Assembly: GCA_037501455.1 (NCBI GenBank)
Contig: CM074865.1
Coordinates: forward strand, 4,537,001-4,601,000
Reading direction: 5' to 3'
DNA from: Lantana camara
Lineage: Eukaryota; Streptophyta; Magnoliopsida; Lamiales; Verbenaceae
DNA length: 64,000 nt
The number at the start of each line of letters is the position of its first letter. Positions within the stretch are counted from its first letter, which is position 1. Below, one piece after another: positions 1-11,040 of this stretch. The translations under genes and the position numbers were made by a program. The notes below the pieces were generated by a model that was given only the letters and a program-made list of their open reading frames with translations, searched no databases and was not told the origin of the DNA.

Positions 1-36
1 GCTATTTAAATAATTAATTTTTTTTCTTTTTTGCAG

Positions 37-650
37 TTTAATAAACAGGTGGGAAGAATTGAATCATATGACCTCGCACCACCGGGAGATGAAGAACAAC
101 TCAAAAGAGTTGTTGCTTCGCAGCCCATGGTCGGTCGGGTTATACTTTCGCAGCCATTCATCGAATACGAAGGGGTTTGTTTTATCGATATTTTAAAATT
201 CAGTTAAAGTTTAAAATTTTGCAACCCATTCATTGTTATGCAAGGTATATTCAAGTACCGACGCCTCCAGTGCATCCCCATCAAAGTCCATTTCCATGAT
301 ATGTTGATAGTTGGATATGGATCCGAAAAGAGGAAGGATTTTTTGGGTTATTAAGAACTCGTGGGGGAAAGGCTGGGGAGAAGAGGGGTACATGAGATTG
401 TAGAGGAATATCGGTATTCCTGATGGGCTGCGTGGTATAAATCAGCCATGTTGGTATCCTATCATGGCCAATCCCAAAAAAGAAGAGCAAGAATATCATG
501 GCCAAACCAAAAAGGAAAAGCAAGAATTGGAAGAGGAAGAATTGAGAGAGAAGTGTTTTTTGTCCTTTTTTATGTAGTATTTGTGCTTCTGTTGTGTTTG
601 ATGTTGTATTTGTTTTGAAGCAACAGGTAGCTGAAAATGTCTTTTGTGGC
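37..650 (+). pseudogene. Papain-like cysteine protease pseudogene, 3' exons (copy A)
   Basis: Exon 37-174 translates to a papain-family (C1A) stretch with PPGDEEQLKRVVASQP, matching the family's 'DEE.L..AVA.QPV' region. The next exon (from 244) contains HDMLIVGYG, the region of the catalytic His, and, one frame over, WVIKNSWG with the catalytic Asn. Three lesions are visible. The intron acceptor before the second exon reads CAA instead of the CAG of the other copies (position 243). A six-T run after GGA shifts the frame before WVIKNSWG. A TAG follows GYMRL where the family has a codon for Q. The 5' part lies outside the window. All other copies share the last two lesions. Confidence 0.85.
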
Positions 651-941
651 ATGGTATGTTAGTGATCAACTCTGCCTAGCGATCCCAACTGAATACATTG
701 TTGTCCTTTTATTATATTTCTACTAGATCTTCAATTTCATGAAGAAATTAATTATAATTCGATTGTAAACTTGTTGTTTTTTTAGCATAAGTTGCCTGGT
801 GATTGAGGACATTAAGTTATAGTTCGTATTGTTATGGTGTTCATTATATTTTATAGTTCAAGAGTTTTTAGTTATTGAGCTTCCTATCTATGTATGGATG
901 GCTGTAGGATGACAATGTCATTTTTAAATGCATTTTTATAG

Positions 942-1084
942 GTGGGCCATTACTGTTAATGGAGCTTGCCTTTTTGCTAAGAGTTGTTAGTACACGGGTT
1001 GTCTGGATCGCTAATCAGAAGCTGACTGAAACTGATGAAGTGGTATACAGTTTGGAACAAAGGATGAAAGATAGGGGAGTGGAC
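942..1084 (+). pseudogene. Glycosyltransferase (GT4-like) exon fragment, unit 1
   Basis: The exon reads GPLLLMELAFLLR, then VVWIANQKLTETDEVVYSLEQ and MKDRGVD, ending at a GT donor. This matches plant proteins annotated as UDP-glycosyltransferase superfamily/GT4-like. It is a single exon stranded between papain-like exons and cannot make a protein here. The downstream exon survives only in the last unit (7397-7668). Confidence 0.75.
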
Positions 1085-1200
1085 GTATGATGAAGTTCAT
1101 TCTTGAAATCTAGTTAATTTGAGAAAACATTTTTTAAGTTCATTTGCTGCTATTGTATCAGAGTTGTAATAGTTGATCATTATTCGATGCAAATTTTGTC

Positions 1201-1712
1201 CTAGAGAATGGCGATGGCACTGAGACTCTAAGAGATCCACCTCCTCCCCTTTAGCTCTGGCCGTTATTACCCAGCTTATTATTATAGGCTTGCCCCCACT
1301 GACCTTGCTCTTTTCTTTTTCTTGGCGCATTCGGGTAAGTAAAAAAGTCCCAAACGAGGTCCGTTGTAAGAAGAGGGCTTTGCCCTTGCATGATAATGTT
1401 GGATCACCGCCTTCCCACATTGATTGGTGGAAGAATGGTGTTGTTACACCTGTGCACAATCAATGATGCACTTTGCGCTAGAGAATGACGATGGCGCTGA
1501 GACTCTAAGAGATTCGCGTTCTCCCCTTCAGCTCAGGTCATTATTACCCAGCTTATTATTATAGGCCTACCCAACTGCCCTTGTTTTTTTCCTTTCCTTA
1601 GCGCGTTCGGGTAAGCAAAAAAGTCCCAAATACTGGATCACCGCCTTCCTCCATTGATTGGAGGAAGAATGGTGTTCTTACACCTATGCGCAATCAACGC
1701 ATTGATGATAAG
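1201..1712 (+). repeat. 279-bp direct duplication inside unit 1
   Basis: The sequence starting TAGAGAATGGCGATGG at about 1202 recurs at about 1480. The two copies share TTATTACCCAGCTTATTATT, the GTAAGnAAAAAAGTCCC stretch and GGATCACCGCCTTCC. No coding function is recognised. The same pair is present in the second unit, so it predates the array. Confidence 0.8.
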
Positions 1713-1971
1713 TGTGTGGCCTTGCAAATACTTTCATTTATTTATTTGCTTTAGGTCCTTAATCAATTGATTCTCAGACTTGAAGTTCATACCTTGTTAC
1801 GTTGTTCTCAAATCCCATATTTGCAATTTATTATTTTTGTGGTTAAATCATGAGTATGCGGTTGGTGAAATTTGTTGGCATAAGTTAAAGAAATTGTAGT
1901 GAAATTCGTTGAGATTTTCCTGTTTAAGCATTTAAACTTCTAACTTTGCTTATAATATCTACCTTGTTAAG

Positions 1972-3083
1972 GTACGTGCTGGTCGTTTGCCGCTGTGAGG
2001 TCAATTGAATCAGTTAATAAAATAGTAAATGACTTTCTAGTTGAATTATCAAAGCAAAAAATGATCGATAGCAACTGTCGTAATTGCGGTCATCATGGAA
2101 GTCTCGCCGAAAAAGCATTTTGGTACATAATTGAGCATGAGGAGCTATGCTTAGACCGTGACTACCCATACCGAGGGAAAGTAGGAATGTGCCAAAAGGA
2201 CAAAGTAAAATTTCCTTTTTATTTTTGTTAATTTGCCTATTTTCTAGGGGCCTTTTTTTAAAACTCCCCATGAGTTGAAAAAATTTTAGTTTGCTCCCTA
2301 TTTAAAAAATTATTTTTGTTCACTCCCGGATGAGAATCATAATTTTAGTTTGCTCCCCATTTTTTGCCGTACATACGACATATTATGAAAAATATACAAC
2401 ATATTACGATTTAGGTACGCGATTCTTGAGTTTTTTTACTTGAACATGGGGAACAAACTAAAAATAGACTCCACAAATTGGGATTTTTCCATAATTTCCC
2501 GTATTTTGCTATTTAAATAATTAATTTTTTTTTCTTTTTTGCAGTTTAATAAACGGGTGGGAAGAATTGAATCATATGGCCTCGCACCACCGGGAGATGA
2601 AGAACAACTCAAAAGAGTTGTTGCTTCGCAGCCCATGGTCGGTCGGGTTATACTTTCGCAGCCTTTCATCGAATACGAAGGGGTTTGTTTTATCGATATT
2701 TTAAAATTCATTTAAAGTTTAAAATTTTGTAACCCATTCATTGTTATGCAGGGTATATTTAAGTACCGACGCCTCCAGTGCATCCCCATCAAAGTCCATT
2801 TCCATGATATGTTGATAGTTGGATATGGATCCGAAAAGAGGAAGGATTTTTTGGGTTATTAAGAACTCGTGGAGGAAAGGCTGGGGAGAAGAGGGGTACA
2901 TGAGATTGTAGAGGAATATCGGTATTCCTGATGGGCTGCGTGGTATAAATCAGCCATGTTGGTATCCTATCATGGCCAATCCCAAAAAAGAAGAGCAAGA
3001 ATATCATGGCCAAACCAAAAAGGAAAATCAAGAATTGGAAGAGGAAGAATTGAGAGAGAAGTGTTTTTTGTACTTTTTTATGT
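1972..3083 (+). pseudogene. Papain-like cysteine protease pseudogene (copy B)
   Basis: Exon 1972-2204 encodes GTCWSFAAVRSIESVNKIVN and continues through ELSKQKMIDSNCRNCGHHGSL to YPYRGKVGMCQKDK. This is the C1A segment around the catalytic Cys (codon 1977-1979) and the 'CNGG..A..YI' region. A GT donor follows at 2205. Exon 2545-2682 has GDEEQLKRVVASQP. The exon from 2752 has HDMLIVGYG and, after the extra T, WVIKNSWG. The Cys, His and Asn active-site codons survive, but the +1 T frameshift and the TAG after GYMRL break the reading frame. Signal peptide and I29 prodomain exons are absent. The same lesions in the sister copies mean it was already dead when duplicated. Confidence 0.85.
2246..2514. 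repeat. MITE-like repeat in papain intron (unit 1)
   Basis: The block starts GGGGCCTTTTTTTAAAACTC and carries TTTTAGTTTGCTCCC near its left end. Near the right end is the inverted match GGGGAACAAACTAAAAATAG, and it closes with CCATAATTTCCC. It is an imperfect terminal inverted repeat of about 50 bp around an AT-rich centre with ATACAACATATTACGA. Related sequence occurs at 18875-19173. Confidence 0.55.
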
Positions 3084-3449
3084 AGTATTTGTGCTTCTGT
3101 TGTGTTTGATGTTGTATTTGTTTTGAAGCAACAGGTAGTTGAAAATGTCTTTTGTGGCATGGTATGTTAGTAACCAACTCTGCCTAGCGATCCCAATTGA
3201 ATACATTGTTGTCCTTTTATTATATTTCTACTAGATCTTCAATTTCATGAAGAAATTAATTATAATTCGATTGTAAACTTGTTGTTTTTTTAGCATAAGT
3301 TGCCTGGTGATTGAGGACATTAAGTTATAGTTCGTATTGTTATGGTGTTCATTATATTTTATAGCTCAAGAGTTTTTAGTTATTGAGCTTCCTATCTATG
3401 TATCGATGGCTGTAGGATGACAATGTCATTTTTAAATGCATTTTTATAG

Positions 3450-3592
3450 GTGGGCCATTACTGTTAATGGAGCTTGCCTTTTTGCTAAGAGTTGTTAGTA
3501 CACGGGTTGTCTGGATCTCTAATCAGAAGCTGACTGAAACTGATGAAGTGGTATACAGTTTGGAACAAAGGATGAAAGATAGGGGAGTGGAC
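3450..3592 (+). pseudogene. Glycosyltransferase exon fragment, unit 2
   Basis: This is nearly identical to the exon at 942-1084, with W-I-S instead of W-I-A in the middle, and ends at the same GT donor after MKDRGVD. No second glycosyltransferase exon follows. The next sequence is the 279-bp duplication. It is a relic copied along with the array unit. Confidence 0.75.
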
Positions 3593-3709
3593 GTATGATG
3601 AAGTTCATTCTTGAAATCTAGTTAATTTGAGAAAACATTTTTTAAGTTTATTTGCTGCTATTGTATCAGAGTTGTAATAGTTGATCATTATTCGATGCAA
3701 ATTTTGTCC

Positions 3710-4225
3710 TAGAGAATGGCGATGGCGCTGAGACTCTAAGAGATCCACCTCCTCCCCTTTAGCTCTGGCCGTTATTACCCAACTTATTATTATAGGCTTG
3801 CCCCCACTGACCTTGCTCTTTTCTTTTCCTTGGCGCATTCGGGTAAGTAAAAAAGTCCCAAACGAGGTCCGTTGTAAAAAGACGAGGGCTTTGCCCTTGC
3901 ATGATAATGTTGGATCACCGCCTTCCTACATTGATTGGTGGAAGAATGGTGTTGTTACACCTGTGCACAATCAATGATGCACTTTGCGCTAGAGAATGAC
4001 GATGGCGCTGAGACTCTAAGAGATTCGCGTCCTCCCCTTTAGCTCAGGTCATTATTACCCAGCTTATTATTATAGGCCTGCCCTACTGCCCTTGCTTTTT
4101 TCCTTTCCTTAGCGCGTTCGGGTAAGCAAAAAAGTCCCAAATGCTGGATCACCGCCTTCCTCCATTGATTGGAGGAAGAATGGTGTTCTTACACCTATGC
4201 GCAATCAACGCATTGATGATAAGTG
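3710..4225 (+). repeat. 279-bp direct duplication inside unit 2
   Basis: This is the second instance of the duplicated block seen at 1201-1712, with TAGAGAATGGCG at about 3711 and TAGAGAATGACG at about 3989. Point differences from unit 1 are scattered. Confidence 0.8.
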
Positions 4226-4482
4226 TGTGGCCTTGCAAATACTTTCATTTATTTATTTGATTTAGGTCCTTAATCAATTGATTCTCAGACTTGAAGTTTA
4301 TGCCTTGTTACGTTGTTCTCAAATCCCATATTTGCAATTTATTATTTTTATGGTTAAATCATGAGTATGCGGTAGGTGAAATTTGTTGGCATAAGTTAAA
4401 GAAATTGTAGTGAAATTCGTTGAGATTTTCCTTTTTAAGCATTTAAACTTCTAACTTTGCTTATAATATCTACCTTGTTAAG

Positions 4483-5600
4483 GTACGTGCTGGTCGTTTG
4501 CCGCTGTGGGGTCAATTGACTCAGTTAATAAAATAGTAAATGGCTTTCTAGATGAATTATCAAAGCAAAAAATGATCGATGGCAACTGTCGTAACTGCGG
4601 TCATCATGGAAGTCTCGCCGGAAAAGCATTTTGGTACATAATTGAGTATGAGGGGCTATGCTTAGACCGTGACTACCCATATCGAGGGAAACTCGGAACG
4701 TGCCAAAAGGACAAAGTAAATTTTCCTTTTTATTTTTGTTAATTTGCCTATTTTCTAGGGGCCTTTTTCTTAAAACTCCCCATGCGTTGAAAAAATTTTA
4801 GTTTGCTCCCCATGTTCAAAATTATTTTTGTTCACTCCCCAGATGAGAATCATAATTTTAGTTTGCTCCCCATTTTTTGCAGCACATATGACATATTGTG
4901 AAAAATATACAATATATTACGATTTAGGTACGCGATTCTTGAGTTTTTTTACTTGAACATGGAGAGCAAACTAAAAATAGACTACATAATTGGGGATTTT
5001 TCCATAATTTCCCGTATTTTGCTATTTCAATAATTAATTTTTTTTTTCTTTTTTGCAGTTTAATAAACGGGTGGGAAGAATTGAAACATATGGCCTCGCA
5101 CCACCGGGAGATGAAGAACAACTCAAAAGAGTTGTTGCTTCGCAGCCCTTGGTCGGTCGGGTCATACTTTCGCAGACTTTCATCGAATACGAAGGGGTTT
5201 GTTTTATCGATATTTTAAAATTCAATTAAAGCTTAAAATTTTGTAACCCATCAATTGTTATGCAGGGTATATTTAAGTACCGACGCCTCCAGTGCATCCC
5301 CATCAAAGTCCATTTCCATGATATGTTGATAGTTGGATATGGATCCGAAAAGAGGAAGGATTTTTTGGGTTATTAAGAACTCGTGGGGGAAAGGCTGGGG
5401 AGAAGAGGGGTACATGAGATTGTAGAGGAATATCGGTATTCCTGATGGGCTGTGTGGTATAAATCAACCATGTTGGTATCCTATCATGGCCAATCCCAAA
5501 AAAGAAGAGCAAGAATATCATGGCCAAACCAAAAAGGAAAAGCAAGAATTGGAAGAGGAAGACTTGAGAGAGAAGTGTTTTTTGTCCATTTTTATGTTGT
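4483..5600 (+). pseudogene. Papain-like cysteine protease pseudogene (copy C)
   Basis: Exon 4483-4715 again carries the catalytic Cys in GTCWSFAAVGSIDSVNKIVN, followed by DGNCRNCGHHGSL and DYPYRG. Exon 5059-5196 and the exon from 5266 follow, with CAG acceptors. The extra T in the GGATTTTTTGGG run and the TAG after GYMRL are the same as in copy B. The short ORFs are fragments of one broken gene. Confidence 0.85.
4757..5022. repeat. MITE-like repeat in papain intron (unit 2)
   Basis: This is the same repeat as at 2246-2514, at the same place in the intron. It starts GGGGCCTTTTTCTTAAAACT and ends CCATAATTTCCC. It was in the ancestral intron before the array expanded. Confidence 0.55.
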
Positions 5601-5615
5601 ATTTTTACTTCTGTT

Positions 5616-6790
5616 GTGTTTGATGTTGTATTTGTTTTGAAGCAACAAGCAGTTGGGTCAGTTGAAAAAGCATTTTGGTCGTTTGCCACTGTGGGGAGAG
5701 TTGAATCAGTTAATAAAATAGTAAATGGCTTTCTAGTTGAATTATCAAAGCAAAAAATGGTCGATTGCGACTGTCGTAACTGCAGTCATCATGGAGGTCT
5801 CGCTGAAAAAGCATTTTGGTACATAATTGAGCATGACGGGCTATGCTTAGACCGTGACTACCCATACCGAGAGAAAGTCGTAATGTGCCAAAAGGACAAA
5901 GTAAAATTTCCTTTTTATTTTTGTTAATTTGCATATTTTCTAGGGGCCTTTTTTTAAAACTCCACATGAGTTGAAAAAATTTTAGTTTGCTCCCCATTTT
6001 AAAAATTATTTTTGTTCACTCCCCGGATGAGAATCATAATTTTAGTTTGCTCCCCATTTTTTGTCGCACATACGACATATTACGAAAAATATACAACATA
6101 TTACGATTTAGGTACGCGATTCTTGAGTTTGTTTACTTGAACATGGGGAACAAACTAAAAATAGACTCCACAATTGGGGATTTTTCCACAATTTCCCGTA
6201 TTTTGCTATTTAAATAATTAATTTTTTTTCTTTTTTGCAGTTTAATAAACGGGTGGGAAGAATTGAATCATATGGCCTCGCACCACCCGGAGATGAAGAA
6301 CAACTCAAAAGAGTTGTTGCTTCGCAGCCCTTGGTCGGTCGGGTTATACTTCCACAGACTTTCATCGAATACGAAGGGGTTTGTTTTATCGATATTTTAA
6401 AATTCAGTTAAAGTTTAAAGTTTTGTAACCCATTCATTGTTATGCAGGGTATATTTAAGTACCGACGCCTCCAGTGCATCCCCATCAAAGTCCATTTCCA
6501 TGATATGTTGATAGTTGGATATGGATCCGAAAAGAGGAAGGATTTTTTAGGTTATTAAGAACTCGTGGGGGAAAGGCTGGGGAGAAGAGGGGTACATGAG
6601 ATTGTAGAGGAATATAGGTATTCCTGATGGGCTGTGTGGTATAAATCAGCCATGTTGGTATCCTATCATGGCCAATCCCAAAAAAGAAGAGCAAGAATAT
6701 CATGGCCAAACCAAAAAGGAAAAGTAAGAATTGGAAGAGGAAGAATTGAGAGAGAAGTGTTTTTTGTCCTTTTTTATGTAGTATTTGTGC
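5616..6790 (+). pseudogene. Papain-like pseudogene with fused exon and Cys lost (copy D)
   Basis: A deletion joins the 3' tail of the previous unit to this exon, giving an open frame of 103 codons (5616-5927). In it QQAVGSVEKAFWSFATVGRV precedes ESVNKIVN. The catalytic Cys position of the C1A family (C-W-[AS]-F) is Phe here (F-W-S-F). The second half (VDCDCRNCSHHGGL) is closer to the family consensus than in the other copies. Exon 6241-6378 and the exon from 6448 follow, with the shared frameshift (here TTTTTTAGG) and the TAG. It cannot be an active protease. Confidence 0.8.
5941..6199. repeat. MITE-like repeat in papain intron (unit 3)
   Basis: This is the third copy of the intron repeat (GGGGCCTTTTTTTAAAACTC to CACAATTTCCC), at the same intron position as the other two. 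Confidence 0.55.
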
Positions 6791-7145
6791 TTCTGTTGTG
6801 TTTGATGTTGTATTTGTTTTGAAGCAACAGGTAGTTGAAAATGTCTTTTGTGGCATGGTATGTTAGTGATCAACTCTGCCTAGCGATCCCAACTGAATAC
6901 ATTGTTATCCTTTTATTATATTTCTACTAGATCTTCAATTTCATGAAGAAATTAATTATAATTCGATTGTAAACTTGTTGTTTTTTTAGCATAAGTTGCC
7001 TGGTGATTGAGGACATTAAGTTATAGTTCGTATTGTTATGGTGTTCATTATATTTTATAGTTCAAGAGTTTTTAGTTATTGAGCTTCCTATCTATGTATG
7101 GATGGTTGTAGGATGACAATGTCATTTTTAAATGCATTTTTATAG

Positions 7146-7668
7146 GTGGGCCTTTACTGTTAATGGAGCTTGCCTTTTTGTTAAGAATTGTTAGTACACG
7201 GGTTGTCTGGATCACTAATCAGAAGCTGACTGAAACTGATGAAGTGATATACAGTTTGGAATAAAGGATGAAAGATAGTAGAGTGGAGGTATGATGCAGT
7301 TCATTCTTGAAATCTAGTTAATTTCAAAAAACATTTTTTAAGTTCATTTGCTGCTATTGTATCAGAGTTGTAATAGTTGATCATTATTCGATGCAAATTT
7401 TATCCACAAGAGATCAAGAAGTTGTTAATACAGCTCTTAAATCTGACCTAGTCATTTTAAATACTATTGTGGCTGGAAAGTAGTTGGATGATGTGCCCAA
7501 AGAAAATGTGCCTCGAGTTCTCCCCAAGGTTTTGTGGTGGATTTATGAAATGAGAGGGCATTACTTTGAACTGGAGTATGTTAAGCACCTCCCTTTTATT
7601 GCAGGTTCCATGATTGATTCACACACTACTGCTGAATACTGGAAAAACCAAACGCATGAGTATTTAGG
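7146..7668 (+). pseudogene. Glycosyltransferase (GT4-like) pseudogene, two exons
   Basis: This is the last and most complete glycosyltransferase relic. Exon 7146-7288 matches the earlier fragments but has TAA where they have a codon for Q (LEQ). Exon 7397-7668 encodes DQEVVNTALKSDLVILNT, VLPKVLWWIYEMRGHYFELE, VKHLPFIAG and MIDSHTTAEYWKNQTHEYLG. All are typical of the plant GT4-like family. A TAG replaces the Trp codon after VAGK (about 7482). The intron between the exons is only about 108 bp and its acceptor reads GCAA rather than GCAG. The donor sugar-binding C-terminal half is missing. Confidence 0.8.
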
Positions 7669-8429
7669 GTATTCCACTTTACATCTTCTATATGATACTC
7701 GTACTTCGATTTGTTTCTAGAACGTTTTGAGCATAATTCTAGCAAGAGCAAATAAAATTGTGCATATTTGTATAGTACGGTTGGTATTCGAGTATTCAAA
7801 ACTTAATAAGAATATTTGGTAGAAACAATTTCTTATTTCTTGATCTTTACTGTACTTGTTGCTATTTAATAGAGAATCGATGGACAAGCTACTTAATAGT
7901 TACTACAGGCATAAAACTTCAGCATGCGTTTTTACCGCTGTTATCCTGTGACTTTGTTTCATTTCCCTCACACATATGCATACATTTTAGCACATGTTGA
8001 GGCATATCCGTCTTTGAACGATTTGTGAACCATTCTGACTATTCAGAACATGATATGTCATATCCAGAAACGTGCACTAAAATTTCAGTTGGTGTCCTCA
8101 ACAACAGGAGGAGGTCCCCTGTACATGCATGTATATCAAGACAATGTTCAATAATGTGACTCTGTATCCTGCATACAAATTGCACTTGACTCAGTGGAAA
8201 ACTATAATGTGATAGGATGGAAAACTATAATTTTGGAAATACTTGTTCCGAATAGACTTTTATTCTCCAAGATACTCCTCATGCAGGGTCTAGAGTCCTG
8301 AAAATTAGAGAAGTTCTTGAACATGATACCTAATAATTTGATTCAGATAAGATAAATAAGATATAAAGGGTGGTCTTTTACAAATATATATTTCTTTGAG
8401 GAAAAAACAATTTACCATGCATTATGAAC
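7669..8429. other. Intergenic, no gene seen
   Basis: This is AT-rich sequence with short broken frames. I see no exon, RNA gene or transposon end. It may be decayed intron or flank of the glycosyltransferase relic. Confidence 0.5.
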
Positions 8430-8745
8430 CTTTTTTTAATTTTTTATTTGAATTTTCATATATTTAAAATTATGATCTATACTTTATAAAAAAATTTAGA
8501 TTGTCATTTGTACTTTCTAAAAAATTTCAAATTATCGTTTCATTCATTTAGGTGTTAATGCGTGGCTCATTTTTTGTCGAAAATTATTAATTTTTCGTTG
8601 GAAATGAGAGATGTGTTAACACCTAAATGGCCGAGATGATAATTTGAAAATTTTTACTAAATATAGATGACAACCTCAAATATTTGAAAGTTCGGATAAA
8701 AAGTTAAAAAAAAAAGTGTTATAGTATAGGAGTAGTTGTTTTTTC
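8430..8745. repeat. Fold-back (inverted repeat) element
   Basis: TTTCAAATTATC with CATTTAGGTGTTAA on the left is answered by TTAACACCTAAATGG and GATAATTTGAAAA on the right, around a centre near 8590. The inverted similarity continues outward (TTTAGATTGTCATTTGTA against ATATAGATGACAACCT). This looks like a MITE-type fold-back element. No clear target duplication was identified. Confidence 0.55.
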
Positions 8746-8776
8746 CTCTATTTCTTTAAACCATCATAAAATACAA

Positions 8777-9058
8777 GAGCAAATTACATTTTTGATCCCA
8801 TAGGATTGGGCGATTTGCAATTTTGGTCCCATTGTTTTAAAAAGTGACAATTTTGGTCCCGTAGGTTTCAATTTGTGACAATTTTGGTCCCAACCGTCAA
8901 TTTTTGGATGGAAACCGTTAAACGCATGCGCAAGGGAAAAGTCAAATACAATATTTGACAAAAATAAACCATAAAGGCAGCTGTAGCCCAACGGTCGCGA
9001 GCCAGCTCCTTCTAGGCGAGGTCCAGCGTTCAAAACCCAACCACCACATTTTTTGTTC
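8777..9058 (+). repeat. Left terminal inverted repeat of the Mutator-like element
   Basis: This TIR contains three spaced copies of TTTTGGTCCC, then GGATGGAAACCGTTAAACGC and a tRNA-like segment. It is mirrored at 17047-17328. Point differences between the two arms are scattered, so the element is not brand new. Confidence 0.85.
8984..9037 (+). promoter_or_regulatory. tRNA-like pol III A and B boxes in left TIR
   Basis: TAGCCCAACGG (8984-8994) fits the pol III A-box consensus TRGCNNARYGG. CGTTCAAAACC (9027-9037) fits the B box GGTTCRANNCC except for its first base; the right-TIR copy has the full match. The start-to-start distance is 43 bp, as in a tRNA gene. No full cloverleaf was recognised, so this is a tRNA-derived promoter relic rather than a tRNA. 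Confidence 0.55.
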
Positions 9059-9059
9059 A

Positions 9060-9240
9060 AATAATTATTTTGTTAAAATATTAATAAATTTTAATACTAA
9101 TATAATATAAATATATTACTATGTTTAAATATATTATATAAATATATTATTATGCTTAAATATATTATAAATATATTATATAAATATAAATTTATTTTAA
9201 TAATAATATATTATATAAATACATAATATATATTTTATAC

Positions 9241-9292
<52 letters not shown>

Positions 9293-10209
9293 GTATATAG
9301 TACATATAATATAAAAATATATATTATAACTTAAAAAATATTTTGACATAATAATATATATAATATATTTAAACATAGTAATATATTTATATTATATTAG
9401 TATTAAAATTTATTTATATTTTAACATAACAATATATTATATTTTTATTTTAACATAATAATATATTTCTATTATATTTTAACATAATAATATATTTGTA
9501 TTATATTACTATTAAATATATTATTATGTTTAAATATTTTTTTAAGCTATAATATTATTTAATATATATATATATATATACACGTGTTATACATTTTATA
9601 CGTATATATATTATAAATTATTAATATTATATATACCATAGCTTAAAATTATATTAATATTAATGTATATTTATATTTTAACATAATAATATATTATATT
9701 TATACTTTAACATAATAATATATTTATATTGTATTATTTTTTAAATTTATTTATATTTTAACATAATAATTATAGCTTAAAAAAATATTTGAACATAATA
9801 ATATATTATATTTATATTTTAACATAATAATACGTATATACGTATGTACATAGCTAAAATTATATTAATATTAATGTATATTTATATTTTAACATAATAA
9901 TATATTTATATTATATTATTATTTAAATTTATTTATATTTTAACATAATAATTATAGCTTAAAAAAATATTTGAACATAATAATATATTATATTTATATT
10001 TTAACATAATAATACGTATATACGTATAAAATGTATATACGTATAAAGTGTATATTATGTATTTATATAATATATTATTATGTTAAAATATAAATATACA
10101 TTAATATTAATATAATTTTAAGCTATGATATATATAAATATTATTAATATAAATATAATTTTAAGCTATGATATATATAATATTAATATATATATAATAT
10201 ATACGTATA
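9060..10209. repeat. AT-rich core of the Mutator-like element
   Basis: This is about 1.15 kb of nearly pure A/T with many short inverted and direct repeats of AACATAATAATATATT type. It includes a (TA)n run at 9245-9298 and repeats of TACGTATATACGTAT near 9830-10040. No coding potential is seen. The core resumes at 16826 after the retrotransposon. Confidence 0.8.
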
Positions 10210-10987
10210 TGATAACGCCGGAAATTGGTCGCCTTTGAAAGTGTGTAGTCGGCTTCGAATCTCCGACGAATCAATTAAATGTGGGTTCTTTTACCAAATC
10301 CGATTGTTTGGATTGAAGGGAGTTGAGCTGAAATTTCGGCAGAGTTTCGGTATGTAATTTTGTGTGTCTCCCTTTTTTGGTGAAAGAAATGATATTTATA
10401 CTCCTGGTCGGAGCTGGCGCGAGCTTGATCTGACTTAGTGGGCGCGAGAATTGCGGACCACGTACTTAGATCGTGGGGTGGTTGGCGAGTGGGGGCAACC
10501 GTCGACGTTGGGCTCGTGCTAAGTGCTCAAGGAGCGAGCACTTACATGCCGAGCACTTACAAGTCGAGCTCTTCCCTTAGCCAATTTTGAGAGGTTATGC
10601 TAGTATTTACGAGCTGGGCACTCTATAGGACGAGGACTTCCCTTAGTCAATTTTAGGGGGTTATACTTAGCACTTACGAGGTGGGCACTTGATAGAACGA
10701 GCTCTTCCCTTAGCTAATTTTAAGGGGTTATGTCAAGCTCTTACGAGCTGGGCCCTCGACAGAACGAGGACTTCCCTTAGTCAATTTTAGGAGTTATGTC
10801 AAGCACCTATGAGCTGGGCACTTGGTAGAACGAGGGCTTGCCTTAGCCAATTTTAAGGGATATACTAAGCACTTACGAGGTGAGCACTTGGTATGACGAG
10901 CCCTTGCCTTAGTCAATTTTAAGAATACGAGGATCATGGATAGTCTAAAATACGAGGAGGTTACTTAGTCATTTTTCGGTACAATCA
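10210..10987 (-). repeat. 3' LTR of the gag-protease element
   Basis: On the reverse strand it starts TGATTGTACCG and ends GGCGTTATCA (TG...CA). It contains six tandem copies of a unit of about 66 bp (10530-10935), marked by CTTCCCTTAG or CTTGCCTTAG at about 10571, 10637, 10704, 10771, 10838 and 10904. Confidence 0.92.
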
Positions 10988-11004
10988 TTTGCCCCCCTGC
11001 TCCT
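10988..11004 (-). other. Polypurine tract
   Basis: On the reverse strand GAGCAGGGGGGCAAA abuts the 3' LTR start TGATTG. This is the expected place and composition for the plus-strand primer. Confidence 0.75.
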
Positions 11005-11040
11005 CGAGTACGAGGCGTGCGAGGTGCTCGTGGAGGGAGA

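Larger units (their letters stand above)
1..7396 (+). repeat. Tandem array of composite pseudogene units
   Basis: The same exon sequence (TTTAATAAAC then GGTGGGAAG) recurs at about 37, 2545, 5059 and 6241, giving steps of 2508, 2514 and 1182 bp. A full unit holds, in order, two 3' papain-like exons, a glycosyltransferase exon, a 279-bp direct duplication, the papain exon with the catalytic Cys, and an intron with a MITE-like repeat. The third step is short because about 1.3 kb, including the glycosyltransferase part, is missing. Introns are kept, so the array grew by DNA duplication, not retrocopying. The window begins inside the first unit, so the array probably extends to the left. Confidence 0.9.

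Noticed and set aside
8984..9037. A functional tRNA gene
   Set aside because: A and B boxes are present, but I could not form an acceptor stem and anticodon arm, and the sequence is part of a TIR.
9245..9298. (TA)n run as a matrix attachment or centromeric signal
   Set aside because: It lies in the AT-rich core of a transposon and nothing else supports such a role.
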